The notes under the pieces were generated by a model. That model saw only the letters and a list, made by a program, of their open reading frames with translations. It was not told the origin of the DNA and made no database searches. Made by a program: the position numbers and the translations under genes. A DNA stretch of 64,000 nucleotides from Sympetrum striolatum (Eukaryota; Arthropoda; Insecta; Odonata; Libellulidae), in the NCBI GenBank assembly GCA_947579665.1, contig OX388351.1, forward strand, positions 59,590,939 to 59,654,938, written 5' to 3'. Positions within the stretch are counted from its first letter, which is position 1; the number at the start of each line of letters is the position of its first letter. Below are positions 1-11,779 of this stretch, one piece after another.

Positions 1-540
1 GATTTCTTCTCTTATATGTGTATTTTTGCCCATAATAGTGAAAGTATTGGCTCTTATTTCAGTTGTTCTTTCCTTATTCCTTGAAATTAACTGATATTTT
101 TGTTCAACTTTGATGTATATCTTATAAACAACCGAATGTATCAATCAGAAAATGTAGGTGTATGCATTGTTTCGTATTGTCGGTGGTAATCAAGAAAGAA
201 AATCTCGTACGAGTAGAAAATCTAATCTATGAAGCACCTATGTTGAAAATAATCCTAAATAGCTGTGCTTAGTCATAAGGGTAAAAAGTGCTACAACGTT
301 AGCTCTGCTCGGAGGGACGAAGGATTACGTAAATATTGAAATTAGAAAATTTTCTTCTAAAAACGTTGAAGCTCAACATCGTGGATATTTTACGCTGTCT
401 CATTTCATGGATATTATAAAAAGCTGAAAGAGTCTCATTACCGACCTCACTTATGGAAAAAAGTGATACACCGCGAAGAGTAAAAGGTAAGAAAGCGGCG
501 GAAAGTGAGTCACGCGCTAGCAATGATGGTACATAAATGT
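1..540. other. AT-rich DNA, no feature seen
   Basis: I see no gene, RNA or repeat here. The open frames are short and look like chance. Confidence 0.6.
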
Positions 541-568
541 GCTTACGTAAGATCTTTGTTGACGATAA

Positions 569-606
569 CTCCGACGAAAACGGCTATTGGAGATATTAAA
601 CCTCTA
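569..606 (-). mobile_element. Relic end of a TA-flanked inverted-repeat element
   Basis: About 36 bases match the right end of the complete inverted-repeat element at 38672-38818 with roughly six differences, including the shared blocks ACGGCT, TTGGAGAT and ACCTC followed by TA. No partner arm was found to the left, so this would be a truncated copy. The relationship is inferred from the alignment by eye. Confidence 0.45.
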
Positions 607-1540
607 ATCCCTTAACAGTCGTGTCTCAACTTTCCTTTCTTTTCCTGAATTTGCTGTTTCACAGAACCCTGCTGTCCTTACGTAGCAAGATGTAGACTAA
701 CAACGAGAAGGAATACAATATAAGACAGCAAAAAGAGATCTTAGCGTCAGTATTACCGCATCACTATAGTCGAACAGGAACCAAAGATGGACCATCTATA
801 CCAGATTCATGATTGAAATGCCTGAATTAGAGAATAGCAACTTTCCTCAGTCTTTTGCCGTCATCTTGCAGCCGTTGTATACTACGCTTCATTCACTCCA
901 GACTTACACCTGCCTTCTTAAGCGTGCTAAAATGATTTATTGAGCGGCGAGATGGCTATCGTTCGAATTAAATATTTCCGGCGATTCTCTTAGTGCCATC
1001 CGTTTACTAAATCAAACCTTAGTAACTGTTAAAGCGTCGGTAGAGGTGGGGTTTTGCAGGAGTGCTGGCAAGTGCTCGCTATTCGTGATTTCGACCCCAT
1101 GGTATATTCCGACGCTGATTTAATGGCGTCTTTACCTCGGCTCTCCCGAGATGCATCGGCGCTCTCGTAAAATTAAACTTGCCCAGAGATGAAGCACGGT
1201 GCGCGAGATAATTAAAAGAATGAATTACCTCGTAATCACGCGGCTATCGCTCTCCCTCTTTGATTATTTCTAGGAGAGCGGGGTGTTTTCAGTTTTTTCT
1301 CCATGATGAGGAGCGGTAAGATAGGTAACATAAATCCCTTGGTTGGACGTTAATCTTCGCCGCTTCTTCGGAACGTAATGAAAGTAATAATTTGAGGATT
1401 AAAGAATAAGTTTCGGTTCGTTATTTTCATCCCTAAGATAATCTTGAATGGGTTCATTGAAATGAGTTTTACAAGGTTTGCTTGTTCATAGATACCATTT
1501 AATAAGTCCCGAGACTAGTTAATATTTTATGGAAACCCCC
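607..1540. other. Unannotated DNA with a mildly GC-rich patch
   Basis: No gene is supported. Bases 1040-1300 are richer in G+C and CpG than the flanks, like other islands in this window. Confidence 0.5.
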
Positions 1541-1542
1541 GG

Positions 1543-1615
1543 ATAGTCATGTGGACAGCGCGTTTGCCTTTGGTGAGAGCGGTACCGGTTTGATTCCCGG
1601 TGGGAGCCAATGTGA
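1543..1615 (+). mobile_element. tRNA-like SINE head or tRNA pseudogene
   Basis: An A-box-like stretch (TAGTCATGTGGACAGCG) at 1543 is followed about 40 bases later by a B-box-like stretch (GGTTTGATTCCCGG) near 1589. That spacing is the internal RNA polymerase III promoter layout of tRNAs and tRNA-derived SINEs. No full cloverleaf with a clean acceptor stem is visible. The following bases do not match the two SINE tails seen elsewhere in the window, so the family is undetermined. Confidence 0.5.
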
Positions 1616-3230
1616 GAAATGACCTAAACTGTCGAAGTACTTTTGACGATACTGCTACATATACAGGGTTGGGATCGAAAAATCTAGTGTTTGGCACTAT
1701 CCAGTGAAGAAGAGAGCTAAAATTTTCGTACGCTAGTTATAGAATTGATTTCATCAAAATTAAGCTCTTCCAGGTGCGTTGATTAGGCACATCTTAAATT
1801 GTTTTTTTTTTTTTTCTAATTTACCGTCGTTGTATCTATACGGGTCTTTTTAATACTAATGAGCTTAATCGTTTGATTCAAATAAAGGGAGAGATATGTT
1901 ATCAATATATAAGGAAATTGTTAAGAAGAGAAGTTTGGGCCACATGAGCGTACCGTACAATTAAGACTTATGATGATGAAATTTTACGTTGAGTGTAATG
2001 TAGCTCTTTCGTAAAAATATCCTAATAATTTACTCTCAAAAATCAAAATTTTATTACTGTTTTATAAATGAATTTCCAGAGTTAATCAGTTTAACATCAG
2101 ACTATCTTTTCCCATACTTATTGTATCACTTATTTAATCTTGACCTTTACTTGCTGATATTTCTTTCGAATATGGTGCAATTTCTTTCCCTTTTGATATA
2201 TGGATACTCCTTTTATCTATGCCTCTGTGTGCTGAAATTTTAAAGAGATTCTTTATGAAAGTATTATATATTTTGGCTCCTTAAATCAGTGGCTTTACTT
2301 TCACTTTTAATACAATTAAAGTGGAAATTACGGTTTCCCAAAACTTCATCGCAGCAGAATATAAAATCTTAATCTCCCGTCTTGGTATTACTTGGTTTCA
2401 GCGTTACTAGATTTCCATTCTTTTTTAGCTTGAATATTTAATGTGCTTAAACCTTTCTCCAATTCACTTTCTTCTTACTCTGGAAAGTTGAATCAAGAGA
2501 ATATTTTTACTTTCCTTTCATTTTTATATCTCCTTATTCTAAAGGCAGTAATCGTGGTATTGAAATCCTTTAAATGTGACCAAGATTTATTACCGATTCT
2601 AAAATTTACGATGCGATAATAATTCGCTTTTTGATTTTCTTTAAATGAAAGATATACAAAGAAAAGTGACATTGAAGTTTTTTACAAATAAATGTGTTCA
2701 TATACAAACAAATACGTACAATGTGTTCATATTTTATACTTGCCTTGTATTCAGTTTTCTATCACAAAGTTTTCTGGGTATTTTTAATGTGCATTATACA
2801 TACCATGTTTATTTCATATCGATTATTTACCTAAATACATGAAGGCTTGTTCACTTTTGAAATTGAATACATAATTTCGAGTCTAGGGGCAGTGTTTCAT
2901 TTGTCGTAAGCTGGGTGCATTGTAAAATGCATTCATTAACTCCACAGGCCGACAAGGTTTTGATAACATTGACGTCGTTACTTGTTTCTTCATGTATTTT
3001 TTGCGGTAAATTCAGCATTGATTATGAAAACCGTCCACCACGTACAGTTTTCGAGAATTTTGCAAAATCATTAATTAAACTAAGTAATGTCTTCGTTAAT
3101 TTTTATCTTTATATTTTTAGGTTGGAAACTTTTAAAATGCGCATCTAAAATGTAAGCAGTTCAATAATTCGCAGTATCTACACTAAATTTATATTGCTAG
3201 GCCGTATTTGAAGAGAAACAAAATGGCGAG
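1616..3230. other. AT-rich DNA with one T tract
   Basis: A run of about 15 T lies near 1801-1815, which could be the reversed poly-A tail of a lost retroelement. Otherwise only short chance frames are visible. Confidence 0.55.
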
Positions 3231-3478
3231 ATGGCAAGGTCTCCAAAAAGTGTGGATTTCGGCGCCCGCAAACTCACTAAAACTCTCATTTCTCAAAGAA
3301 TGTTATGTCGTGACGCAGCACTCGCACTGATTAATCTGCGACGCAACATAGTCAAATTGAAGAACACAGTTCTAATAGTACAGTATTATTTATTTAATGG
3401 CTTACAGTTTGTTGGATGTTCACAATTGGAGCAGGCTCAAACACTGGCCGGCCGGAACCGCTCTAGCACAGGGAGTGC

Positions 3479-3574
3479 AGTGCCGGGTCTGGTACCTTAG
3501 ACACTGCGAGACGGGAAAGGAATGGTAGTGCCGGGTCTGGATACCTTAGACACTGCGAGGGAAGGAAAGGAATG
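3479..3574. repeat. 48-bp tandem duplication
   Basis: The block beginning TGCCGGGTCTGG at 3481 recurs at 3529, giving a 48-bp period with two copies. Both contain ACCTTAGACACTGCGAG and end in a G/A-rich stretch. Copy 2 has one extra base after GTCTGG. It sits at the left edge of the larger tandem block that follows. Confidence 0.85.
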
Positions 3575-3652
3575 GGAGAAGCAGTTCCTATATATAGGAA
3601 GAAAAGGGTCAAGAGTAAGGGAACTACAGGGTGGGGGAAGGGCAGAGATCAC

Positions 3653-4050
3653 TGCAAAGCGCGTGGGAAAGATTTTGGAAAAGGCTAAGAGCAAACGCTG
3701 GTTTTGGTCTTTCAAGGGAGTCCATCGTATCAAGTGAGGCACGTGGCATGAGGTCATAGACGAAGCCTGTGGGAAAGAGATGCAGGAAGTGTATCAGAGA
3801 TGCTGCGTTGCGAGAAATGACTACTGTATTGAGGACAGAATAACACAATTAAAAGGCGGGCGGGAAGATTCGAGAACGTGGGAAAGATTTGGTAATGGCC
3901 ATTTGGTTTGGCTTGGGTCCTTCAAGTGAGACCATAGCCTCAGGGAGGCACGTGGTATGAGATCATAGACGAAGCTTGTGGAAAAGATATGCAGGAAGTG
4001 TATCAGAGACGCTGCGTTGCGAGAAATGGGCAATTAAAAGGCGGGCGAGA
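3653..4050. repeat. Two tandem copies of a ~209-bp satellite-like unit
   Basis: AGGCACGTGG at 3737 recurs at 3946, an offset of 209 bp. The matching stretch runs through ATAGACGAAGC, GCAGGAAGTGTATCAGAGA and GCTGCGTTGCGAGAAATG, and on to ATTAAAAGGCGGGCG in both units. Unit 2 lacks an internal piece (the ACTACTGTATTGAGGACAG stretch of unit 1). No coding frame is conserved between the units, so this reads as a satellite-like or transposon-internal duplication. Confidence 0.85.
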
Positions 4051-4990
4051 GGAGGCGCGAGGCCTATGAGGAAAAATGGGGGGTAAACAAAGTAGACGCT
4101 AATGGCGCCTCCCAGTCTAGAGCCTGCTCGGCGAGGAATGTCCTCTGGCTGTTCTTAGACCTACTTACAGGGCATTGTATACGTTCATCTTGGAACTATT
4201 CAAAAGACCTTTATTCTGGTGTACGATTTTATACCATTCATTAGTCCTTGTCGATTTTTTGGCATTTTCAGTGCCACTCGCTTCCGGGAGAAATGTTCCA
4301 AACTCGAATCCGTCAACGAGTTCCCATTTCCAGCCATAAACGTTTAGTTAATTAAAAATTTCGTAAGAAAAGACTCACCGCCGCACAAATGAAAGAAATT
4401 AGGCAGAAAAGGGATTCAGGAAATATTTTAGCAGACTTTTTGGATTTTTTTACCATGTTCAAGGGTATGTTCAATGCCTATAGAAACCTCTTATAGAAAC
4501 TTTACATAACATTTCGACAATATTACCTTTTTTATATTAATAGTGACTTCTTACTTCATGAAACATCAATGAAATACAAAAAAAGTATTTTAACATGATG
4601 AAAAACGGTCTAGACACGTATAATCACGGTTGATTACCTATTCCATCCATGTTACCGCAAAAATATTAAAATTTTTCGGACTGTGTTCTTTAAAAAATGT
4701 GAATATTATGCCATCTCTTTACTACTTCATAAACGGTGACGTGTTGCACAAGGTCTGAGCTGACATTTATGAGCGATCGATTCAGTTTGTTGGTATATGA
4801 CATAAATCAGTTTTGTGAGCCCAGCATGCAACTTATGTCAATGAAATTTACTCGCCTTCTCCTTTCTTGATAGTATATTCCGGTTGCTACCGTTTTACAT
4901 TACGTATTGTCTCATTGAGAGCGTAATCTATGCATCTGAGCATTGAAACGTCCCTGTTTATCCTTTGAACGTGCATTTTCGAACGAGTTT
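4051..4990. other. Unannotated, mostly AT-rich
   Basis: Nothing is recognised. The first 100 bases are GC-rich and continue the composition of the tandem block. Confidence 0.5.
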
Positions 4991-5610
4991 ATCGTAGCGT
5001 GTCGGCATCGCTTTGTGGAAAGAGGAAAGTTTCCCGCTCCGGCGAGGTAAGAAAATGCATAAATTGCATTATTCATTATTCCTTGGATTTTTATTCCCCC
5101 GACCTTCCCCTCTGCGGCCATTAGCCCCTTCTTTTCATTCATCATCTCCATCTGAGACTCCGCACGTCTGTCACCGAGCGGCCCTTGTTTTGACTTGGAG
5201 AGACTCTTGGACGACTCCGCGGGTTTTTCTCATTCCTCCATCAACACCCTACCCTTCCTCCTTACCGCAAGGGCCTTCCGTGGCAGGGAGCGCAAAAAGT
5301 AATTAGTTCCCAGACGATCCTTGCAGGTAATGAATATCATTAAAGCCGCCGCTGGGGGCGAAGTTTCGCAAATGGATAACAGAGTCCACCGAGGATTTTT
5401 TTCTCGCCCCCCCCCCGAGCTCGGATTCCCCGGGCCCTTTTCTCTCCATCTCGGGGTTCCCAGGAAGGAGAAGGGTGTCTCCATGTAGATAAGAAGGCAT
5501 TATTCGTAATTGATTAACGTCTGCGAAAGAGTGAGTCGGTAGTCACCTGTTAACCCCGCGGAAATATGACAACTCCCCTGAAAAGGCTATCAACGCCCGG
5601 GGAGGGAGTT
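4991..5610. other. GC-rich island
   Basis: G+C and CpG are clearly higher than in the flanks, with a C run near 5408-5417 and long pyrimidine stretches. Overlapping open frames on both strands (for example 5013-5306 plus and 5230-5484 minus) reflect composition and show no recognisable protein. A regulatory or unmethylated island is possible but unproven. Confidence 0.4.
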
Positions 5611-6830
5611 TGAATATTCCCGGTGCGTGTTTCCTTTCATGTAGCACATTTTCTCAATGCTGATCTCTTTCCGTCTCGGGTGGGTTTTGTGTTGCTCCGA
5701 TATCTTTTTCATCTTCTAAGGGTTCGTGATACACTTTGTCTGATTTCTCGATCCAACTCAAAAGTGAATTTTTGGAAAGGTGGAAGGATAAAGGTATCGG
5801 TGGATGGGAACGGTTTTTTCTCCTTGGGAAAAAAGAACAAAAAATATTTGGACGGAATTAATTATTTAATTTTCTAGTTCAGTCGATCGTGGGAAAGAGA
5901 TTGGATCATTAATTCGAGGTACAGTTGCAAGAATAGCGATTAGTTGTCTTGTTTATCTTTTGCGTTATGCTCTGTTTTAAATGAAAGCGTCATCCATCCG
6001 TAAGACATCTTAGCTAGACTAAGTGCCATTCGATTTTAAAGATATTTCTTCCAATTGCTGAGGTATATTTGGTTGGATATCAGAGACCTGTGTCAGAATA
6101 TCAAAACAATTATTTCTTAAGGGCGATAAATCAAGTATAATCGGCATGTAAGCGATTATTTGCCCCAGGAATCTTATCCTCGGTATTTGGCTGGGTAATA
6201 ATACGCTATATTAATTTACAAGAAGTCTTTTTCAAGCGCATGAATTACAACTTATTTTCCATACAGTTATTCCGTAGAGGATTAAACATTTTAAGAATAA
6301 CAATACGATGAAATTGTAAAATAAGTACAGCTTTATCCTTTAAATCGCTAATGTAGTTAAACTAAGAATTTTACTGAAATTAAAATTAATGCTAATTGTT
6401 TGTTCCAAAGTAATTAGAGAATTCAATCCTCATGGAAGTTATTTCCTCTACACTGGCTAAGGATATCAGATTCCTGTACGAATCCCAGGAATTGGGTCAT
6501 CAGTAATCACGGTCATCATTTAGCAACATGTTGGAACAATAAAGTGCATAAATAAAAATGATAATATACTTTTTACATCCACAAATGACCTTTTGTAGGA
6601 TTCGCACCATTAGAAGTAGCGCAGTTTTCTGAAAGGTTTATGCTTAACCTTCTAATTCAACTTAAATTTTATTTCTAATTAAATACCACAACTATCGAGT
6701 AGTACTCATTGTAAGAGACAGCCACGAATCTTCTATTTATGATGCTCGGAGTCACCCAGCGTATTACCGCTATCTTGTTATGTTTGGGACAGGCATAGAT
6801 TCCCTAGTTCGTCCGGGTTACGCATTATAA
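5611..6830. other. AT-rich DNA, no feature seen
   Basis: No repeat, RNA or coding region is supported in this stretch. Confidence 0.55.
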
Positions 6831-7250
6831 TTGTGTATTCCGGCGATGATCAGCTAAACTACACCATCGGGATTACCAGCACAGCGCTCCAAATAATACC
6901 AGGAAACCGCAGAAATTGCTTGCTCCAAGGATTGTTTCGCAGCGAACTGCGTCAAATAACACAAGCGCACGGTTTTGACAATGCTCTCGACGAGATGCTT
7001 TCCAACGAATCCAATCCACGTAACGAGGGCCCTCGCCATATTTCAACGTCGGCAATCGCTAAAATAGTCAGCTTCCCTCGAGGGTGTGATGGAACGAAAG
7101 CATAGGTAGAGGCACGTACTTTTCGGGGGTATCTCTTTTGAATTCCACCTCGCATTAGCGCGTCAGCCGATGCTTTCTATCGAACGGGCATCGCGGATGC
7201 CAATCGGAAGAGTTAACGCGAAAGGGTGTTAGGAAAGAGGAGATCACAGC
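6831..7250. other. GC-rich island
   Basis: A CpG-rich block with overlapping open frames on both strands, none resembling a known family. Sharp composition edges separate it from AT-rich neighbours. Confidence 0.4.
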
Positions 7251-7784
7251 CCATTCCTCTTTATTCTGATTCTACTATTCTCTCTCCTTTCCATCCAACG
7301 TTTTCCTATCCCTTCCATTGCACTTTTCCTCCAATTCTATATGCATACGCAGGAGAAGAGGTCATCAAGGTTCTTACAGATACGCCGGGATATTTATCGT
7401 TTTACTACCGAAGGAAAATGTTTGTAAACACTTGCATAATGGATTTGAGATCGATAAATGAAAGCTTACGGTGGAGTTTATTACTTACATGCATACGTTG
7501 CAATTGAACACGGTCCGGTGGCAACATCATTGCAATTCCATAACTGCACCTCATTATATTATTCATTACGTTTCGTCTGACTTAATAACCAGAAATTATT
7601 ACATTCTAAATAATGTCCAACTATCATTAATTGACAAATCCTTTTACACTTATATTATTACATTCAAAATTCCTAAATAAAATTTGACCAAAGGTGACAA
7701 TAACGTCACGTTTTTAATTACAAACATACTACTCATTTAACGATATATTAACAACAATATTCCAAACGCCCTTTCAATACATTT

Positions 7785-7982
7785 TTATAATATTCTAAAA
7801 CATCTAAGTTTAAAATCTTTGATTGATTTAGGTAAGGGCTTGAAGGCCTCTTCAGGTAACATGTTCCTTTCCCATACTACCCTATTAAGTAATGAGTATT
7901 TAGCCCTATCCGTCCTTTTTTTTCCCAATTTTAGCTTCTTATCGTGATCGCCGCGCGCAAAATAATAATTTATGTATCCCAA
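7785..7982 (-). pseudogene. CR1/Jockey-type LINE, C-terminal scrap
   Basis: The minus-strand frame of about 65 residues ends in a stop at 7785. It contains ARGDHDKK, KKRTDRAKYS, LLNRVV and MLPEE. These fit the end of the reverse transcriptase protein of CR1/Jockey-type non-LTR retrotransposons, where an RGDH motif, a KKRTD..KYSF..R block and a WN.LP motif occur in this order; here WN has decayed to RN. An in-frame stop just upstream and the lack of reverse-transcriptase motifs show that this is a dead 5'-truncated copy. The clade is inferred from motif memory. It is distinct from the four LINE pieces at 12.9, 24.8, 26.7 and 36.4 kb. Confidence 0.65.
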
Positions 7983-8322
7983 GTACTAAATCTATCGAAT
8001 TAATTACCTTTAAATCACAACTTGTTCGTATCTGACGCTAGAGTCTTTCAAAAATAACATATTAACTCCTGCTTTTCTTTTCCTAAGGAGTAACAAACCA
8101 ATTTAGCGACGTTTTAGAACTGTCTTTTCAAGCAACCGAAACGCTTGACACGCCTAACTGAAAATACAGTTTTATTATAGAGTGCAAATGTTTTTCATTG
8201 GGAGAATTTCAGCCTAGATCCATTGTCATAAATGCATAAATATATATAAAAGAAAATAATAAATATAATATAAAACCTCCCTTTTCTCTCCTATATATAT
8301 TGTGAGTTTTACTGTGTTTGCA

Positions 8323-8360
8323 CCTGAAGATGATGTTATGCATCGAAACTCGGGTCGTCA
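8323..8360 (+). ncRNA. Hammerhead-ribozyme-like motif 1 (degenerate)
   Basis: The sequence has CTGAAGATGATG, a five-base loop, then CATCGAAAC and GGGTCG. GATG and CATC can pair as stem II, directly followed by GAAAC as in a hammerhead core. The CTGATGA box is not intact (CTGAAGATGA), so activity is doubtful. A TATATATA stretch lies about 30 bases upstream, as it does upstream of motifs 3 and 4. It may be a relic of a Penelope-like element. Confidence 0.35.
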
Positions 8361-8542
8361 GTTGTATTTCTTGCGGCGTTAATGCATAAATAAATCATTC
8401 CCTTGTCAGCTTGCTTCTGATAATATATATGGTTCAGTCGGGTTGCAAAATAAGTTGTTCCTTAAAGTATCGGAAATAAGAGCGAATTGTAATCTCAATG
8501 AATTCAAAAATTGCAATAGAAAAGATAACCTTCTCCTCAAAC

Positions 8543-8683
8543 ATGAAAATAAACCGCAGACCTTGTATTTTCCACAAAAATTTATGAATACACCTGATTG
8601 ACCTGATGATGGCTGTATGGCCGAAACCGGTCGTGTATTAATACATTTTTGTGGAAAATACAAAGTCTGCGGTTTATTTTCAT
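8543..8683. mobile_element. Inverted-repeat element carrying a hammerhead-like core
   Basis: Left arm 8543-8581 and right arm 8645-8683 are complementary over 39 bases with one mismatch. The 63-base interior holds the ribozyme-like core. No protein is encoded. Penelope-like retroelements are known to carry hammerhead motifs in their terminal repeats, and partly inverted terminal repeats occur in that group, so a Penelope-like remnant is the favoured reading. A non-coding MITE-like foldback is the alternative. Confidence 0.6.
8587..8639 (+). ncRNA. Hammerhead-ribozyme-like motif 2 (best copy)
   Basis: CTGATGA (8603-8609) is followed by a small stem (GGC at 8611, GCC at 8620), then GAAAC (8623-8627) and GGTC ending at 8632, the expected GUC cleavage triplet. 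GTGTATT at 8633-8639 is complementary to AATACAC at 8587-8593 and would form stem I directly after the cleavage site. Two defects are visible: an extra T between CTGATGA and stem II, and nine bases (8594-8602, itself starting CTGATTGA) between stem I and the core. Those nine bases look like a near-duplication of the CTGATGA box. Stem III would be ACCGGT, which pairs only in a dimer. Confidence 0.5.
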
Positions 8684-8889
8684 AAATGGAGTTCCACCAA
8701 GTAAAGTCAGTTCATATCGATTTTATTCTCTTCAAACCATTTTTTTCTTTAAAGAAATTCAAAAATACCTTGCGAATCATATGATTCAACTTTACGGAAC
8801 GAAGCGTCAGGGGGTACATAAATTACTCGTTATTTCGTCGACCTTGATTAAGAATTCCCACTGTCAGTTTATTTGCCTATCCTCTTCTT

Positions 8890-9400
8890 CTATCCACGTA
8901 GTTCTTAGCTGTCTCCGGGAAAATTCCGCCGCGTTTCAGACGCCACTAGTGACTGCACGAAAGCTCCCGGCATTAGCGCGCATTTACGAACAATCCCTCA
9001 AATTAGGGATGTTGGCAACCCTGTGACCTCTCCCACCCCCTCTTTTCTGATAACGCCGTTTGTTTTTGCGCTTCCGTAATGGGTTCTGGGGTAATTTGTA
9101 GTCCTTGTGTGACGCTCTCGCCTCCGAGTCGTTTTTCACGCACCGAATTGGTCTTCCTCGAATTAGTATGGGTTTGGCGTTTTGGATTCTCATCGGAGAT
9201 TAGGGCCAATGCGCGATAATAAGAGGTTTACGGGTTCAGATGCTCCGTTTTTAGCCTCCCTTTCCCTGTCTCTCTCCCTGGGAAAGTTTTGCGGTGACGA
9301 TACTCGCGAATTAAGGATTCGGTCCTCGATGATTAGCCGTGAAAATATTTTTGCTCCCGTTTCTGCTGAAACTAATGGTTAGCCTTAGAGTTGCGTTTTT
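8890..9400. other. GC-rich island
   Basis: CpG-rich block between AT-rich flanks, with short frames on both strands and no recognised domain. Confidence 0.4.
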
Positions 9401-10600
9401 TCTCGTCAGTGTAAGGGTGGATTACCTGTATTAATTTTCTCATACATTACAATCAATTTCCGTTTTAAAGAATTGCATGACAAGTATTATCTCTTATAAT
9501 AAACGGTTACTCTTTTCTGCATGTAGGAAGACGGATTCAAATTTAATTTTTATTTTATTTGTTTCTTTTTACTCAAAATTTATTTGTTTAAATTTATCAA
9601 TTAAATTTATGTTTCAGTTTCACGTACCGCAAAAATTGCCAATTTAAAGTGAAAGCAATAAGAATAGGAGTATATGAAAAATAAGTACGGTAATAATATC
9701 AAAACTAATCATAGAATGAATGAATCGCAAACACTGAGTACATGGGAGAAAAACAAAGCTTCTATCTTCTATTCTCTTGCTCGTATATATCTATAGTGAT
9801 TTCTAGCACTTAAAATTAATCACACCAAAATATAATCATGTATAAAGAATTAAATATCAGTTAAGTATGAATAATTTAGCATTAAAAGGGAGCCTTGGCT
9901 AGGACTGAGTTGAGGAGCTTCATATAATATGTTACATAGCTCAAATATTTTAATATAAAATATATATCTTTCAAAAACTAATTGAAATATATTGAAGGAG
10001 CAGATCTATTTTTTCCTTGCTGTATTTCTATGTATTATATTTTTTAGAGTAAAATTGTCGTTTTTAACTTATAAGATTTTTAACGAAGACTGGCCCTTTT
10101 ACCACGAGCTTTCTACGATCTACTTCCCCTCCTGCGTAAATTTGAACAATCCGGTCTCGGTAATTCTTCACGGGTTCTCAACCGGGTTAATTCGTTGGTA
10201 AAAGCCGACGTTTCAGCATAATCTCAGTTGCCATGTTCTAGGGACACTATTAATAAAGGAAATGGCCGATAGGCGACGTAAATTTGTCATGATTTAGACG
10301 CCATTTTTCTCTTCTATAGAAAATTTTTGTACTAATTTAATTGCCTGTTGATTTCTTTGTGGCCTGGTAGCTAATATTTTCATAATAGTTTTTAGCAACT
10401 TTTTCCCCCAAAGAATTTTGGAATAATTTAAAATTTTTATTATGGAATTAAATTAAAATACTACCATCAAACTTAATAATGCTGATTAATTATTGTTTTG
10501 AAATTCAGCGCAAAATAGGCACTATCCGTACCCATTGGAAGTAGAACTATTTACATCCCTGCTCAGGGTTACCGAATTACGCGACACGTAATGCTTTCAT
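9401..10600. other. AT-rich DNA, no feature seen
   Basis: Very AT-rich. I see no repeat copy, RNA gene or coding region. Confidence 0.55.
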
Positions 10601-11450
10601 TCACGTGTTTTGGGCCGCGTTTGATAAGCGGGCGGTCTCCAGAAAGACTCTCGAGGGAAGAAGGATTTTCAATTACGCAAGGAGAGCATTTTTTTATTCC
10701 TCGTCGCGGAAGAGTTTTGAAAATTCCCGCTCCCCTCCCCGGAGGTAATTAGAGGGCGCGATCCCTTTTCTCCCGTTAATTTTTTCCTCGGATCCGAACT
10801 CGACAAGAATCTTCGCCGAAGGATTCTTTAGAAGCTCGAGACGCATGGCCACGTGTTGTACTTAACAAGTGGTCCTTGCGGGGGGAAGGGGGCAGAGTGT
10901 GTTAGAAGCGGGAAGTGGGGGGAGGTGTCACCAGGGTATGTGACGTGCATGGCTGAATGCCCCCTCCGAGAAACAACGCTCATTCCATTCGAGATCAAGA
11001 GGGAGGGAGGGAATGTCTGGTGGAACGCGTTCGTCCTTGTCCCTCCATTCCTCTCATCTCTTCCTTTTCATCTTCCTCTTATTCCCCTCAGAAAACGAGG
11101 AAAAAGTAGGGGTTTTTCCACTCCAGAGAGAAAAGGGATCGGAGGTTCGCGCGTTGCCCGAGAGAGGCGCTGTCGGCGCTCCCTCTTCCCTCCCCATCCC
11201 TCGGCCCCGTTCTTTTCTCTAGCGCCCCCCTCCCCCCGTCCCCCCGCGCACGCGCCTTATTGTTCTCCGCGCAGAAATGTGGTTCTTCGTGCGGAATAGA
11301 CGAGCAGCCATATGTTGGTAGACCGTCTTCTGGTGGATTTTGCGGAGTATTTCCCGCGTGGAGGGCGGTGTTCTTCGCGTTTGTTTTTCGGTGTCAATCC
11401 TTACGCAAGGCGCCGCTTTGACACGTACTAGAATCGTTTTCTGCGGGTAG
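10601..11450. other. Long GC-rich island with purine/pyrimidine tracts
   Basis: One of the largest islands in the window. It contains a G-rich stretch around 10880-10930, a C/T-rich stretch around 11040-11100 and a C-rich stretch around 11215-11250. The 148-codon plus-strand frame at 10853-11299 runs through these low-complexity tracts and shows no known motif, so I do not call it a gene. Confidence 0.45.
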
Positions 11451-11779
11451 TTAGATTTTTGCGATACACTGATATGTCCTCCAATATTTTAGGTACTTCC
11501 GAACTCGTTGGATTAGTTATACTTGAGATCAATTTCCGAATAATTTTTTATTTGGATTCAAGTGTTAATGATGAACTAATAGTCTTGTTGCAGTATTATG
11601 AAATCTGGTATGCATTATTACGTATCTATTCTACAATACTATATACAGTACTCTTTACAATACTTTAATTCACAATACTATACACAATAAAATAGCTAAA
11701 AAATACAATTTTGTAATAAATTTATCAACTATGTACAGTGACGTATGAATTATAAATTTCCTATGTCGATTAATTTGTA

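Noticed and set aside
10853..11299. 148-codon open frame
   Set aside because: Runs through G-rich and C-rich tracts in a GC island and ends in a proline/arginine-rich low-complexity part.
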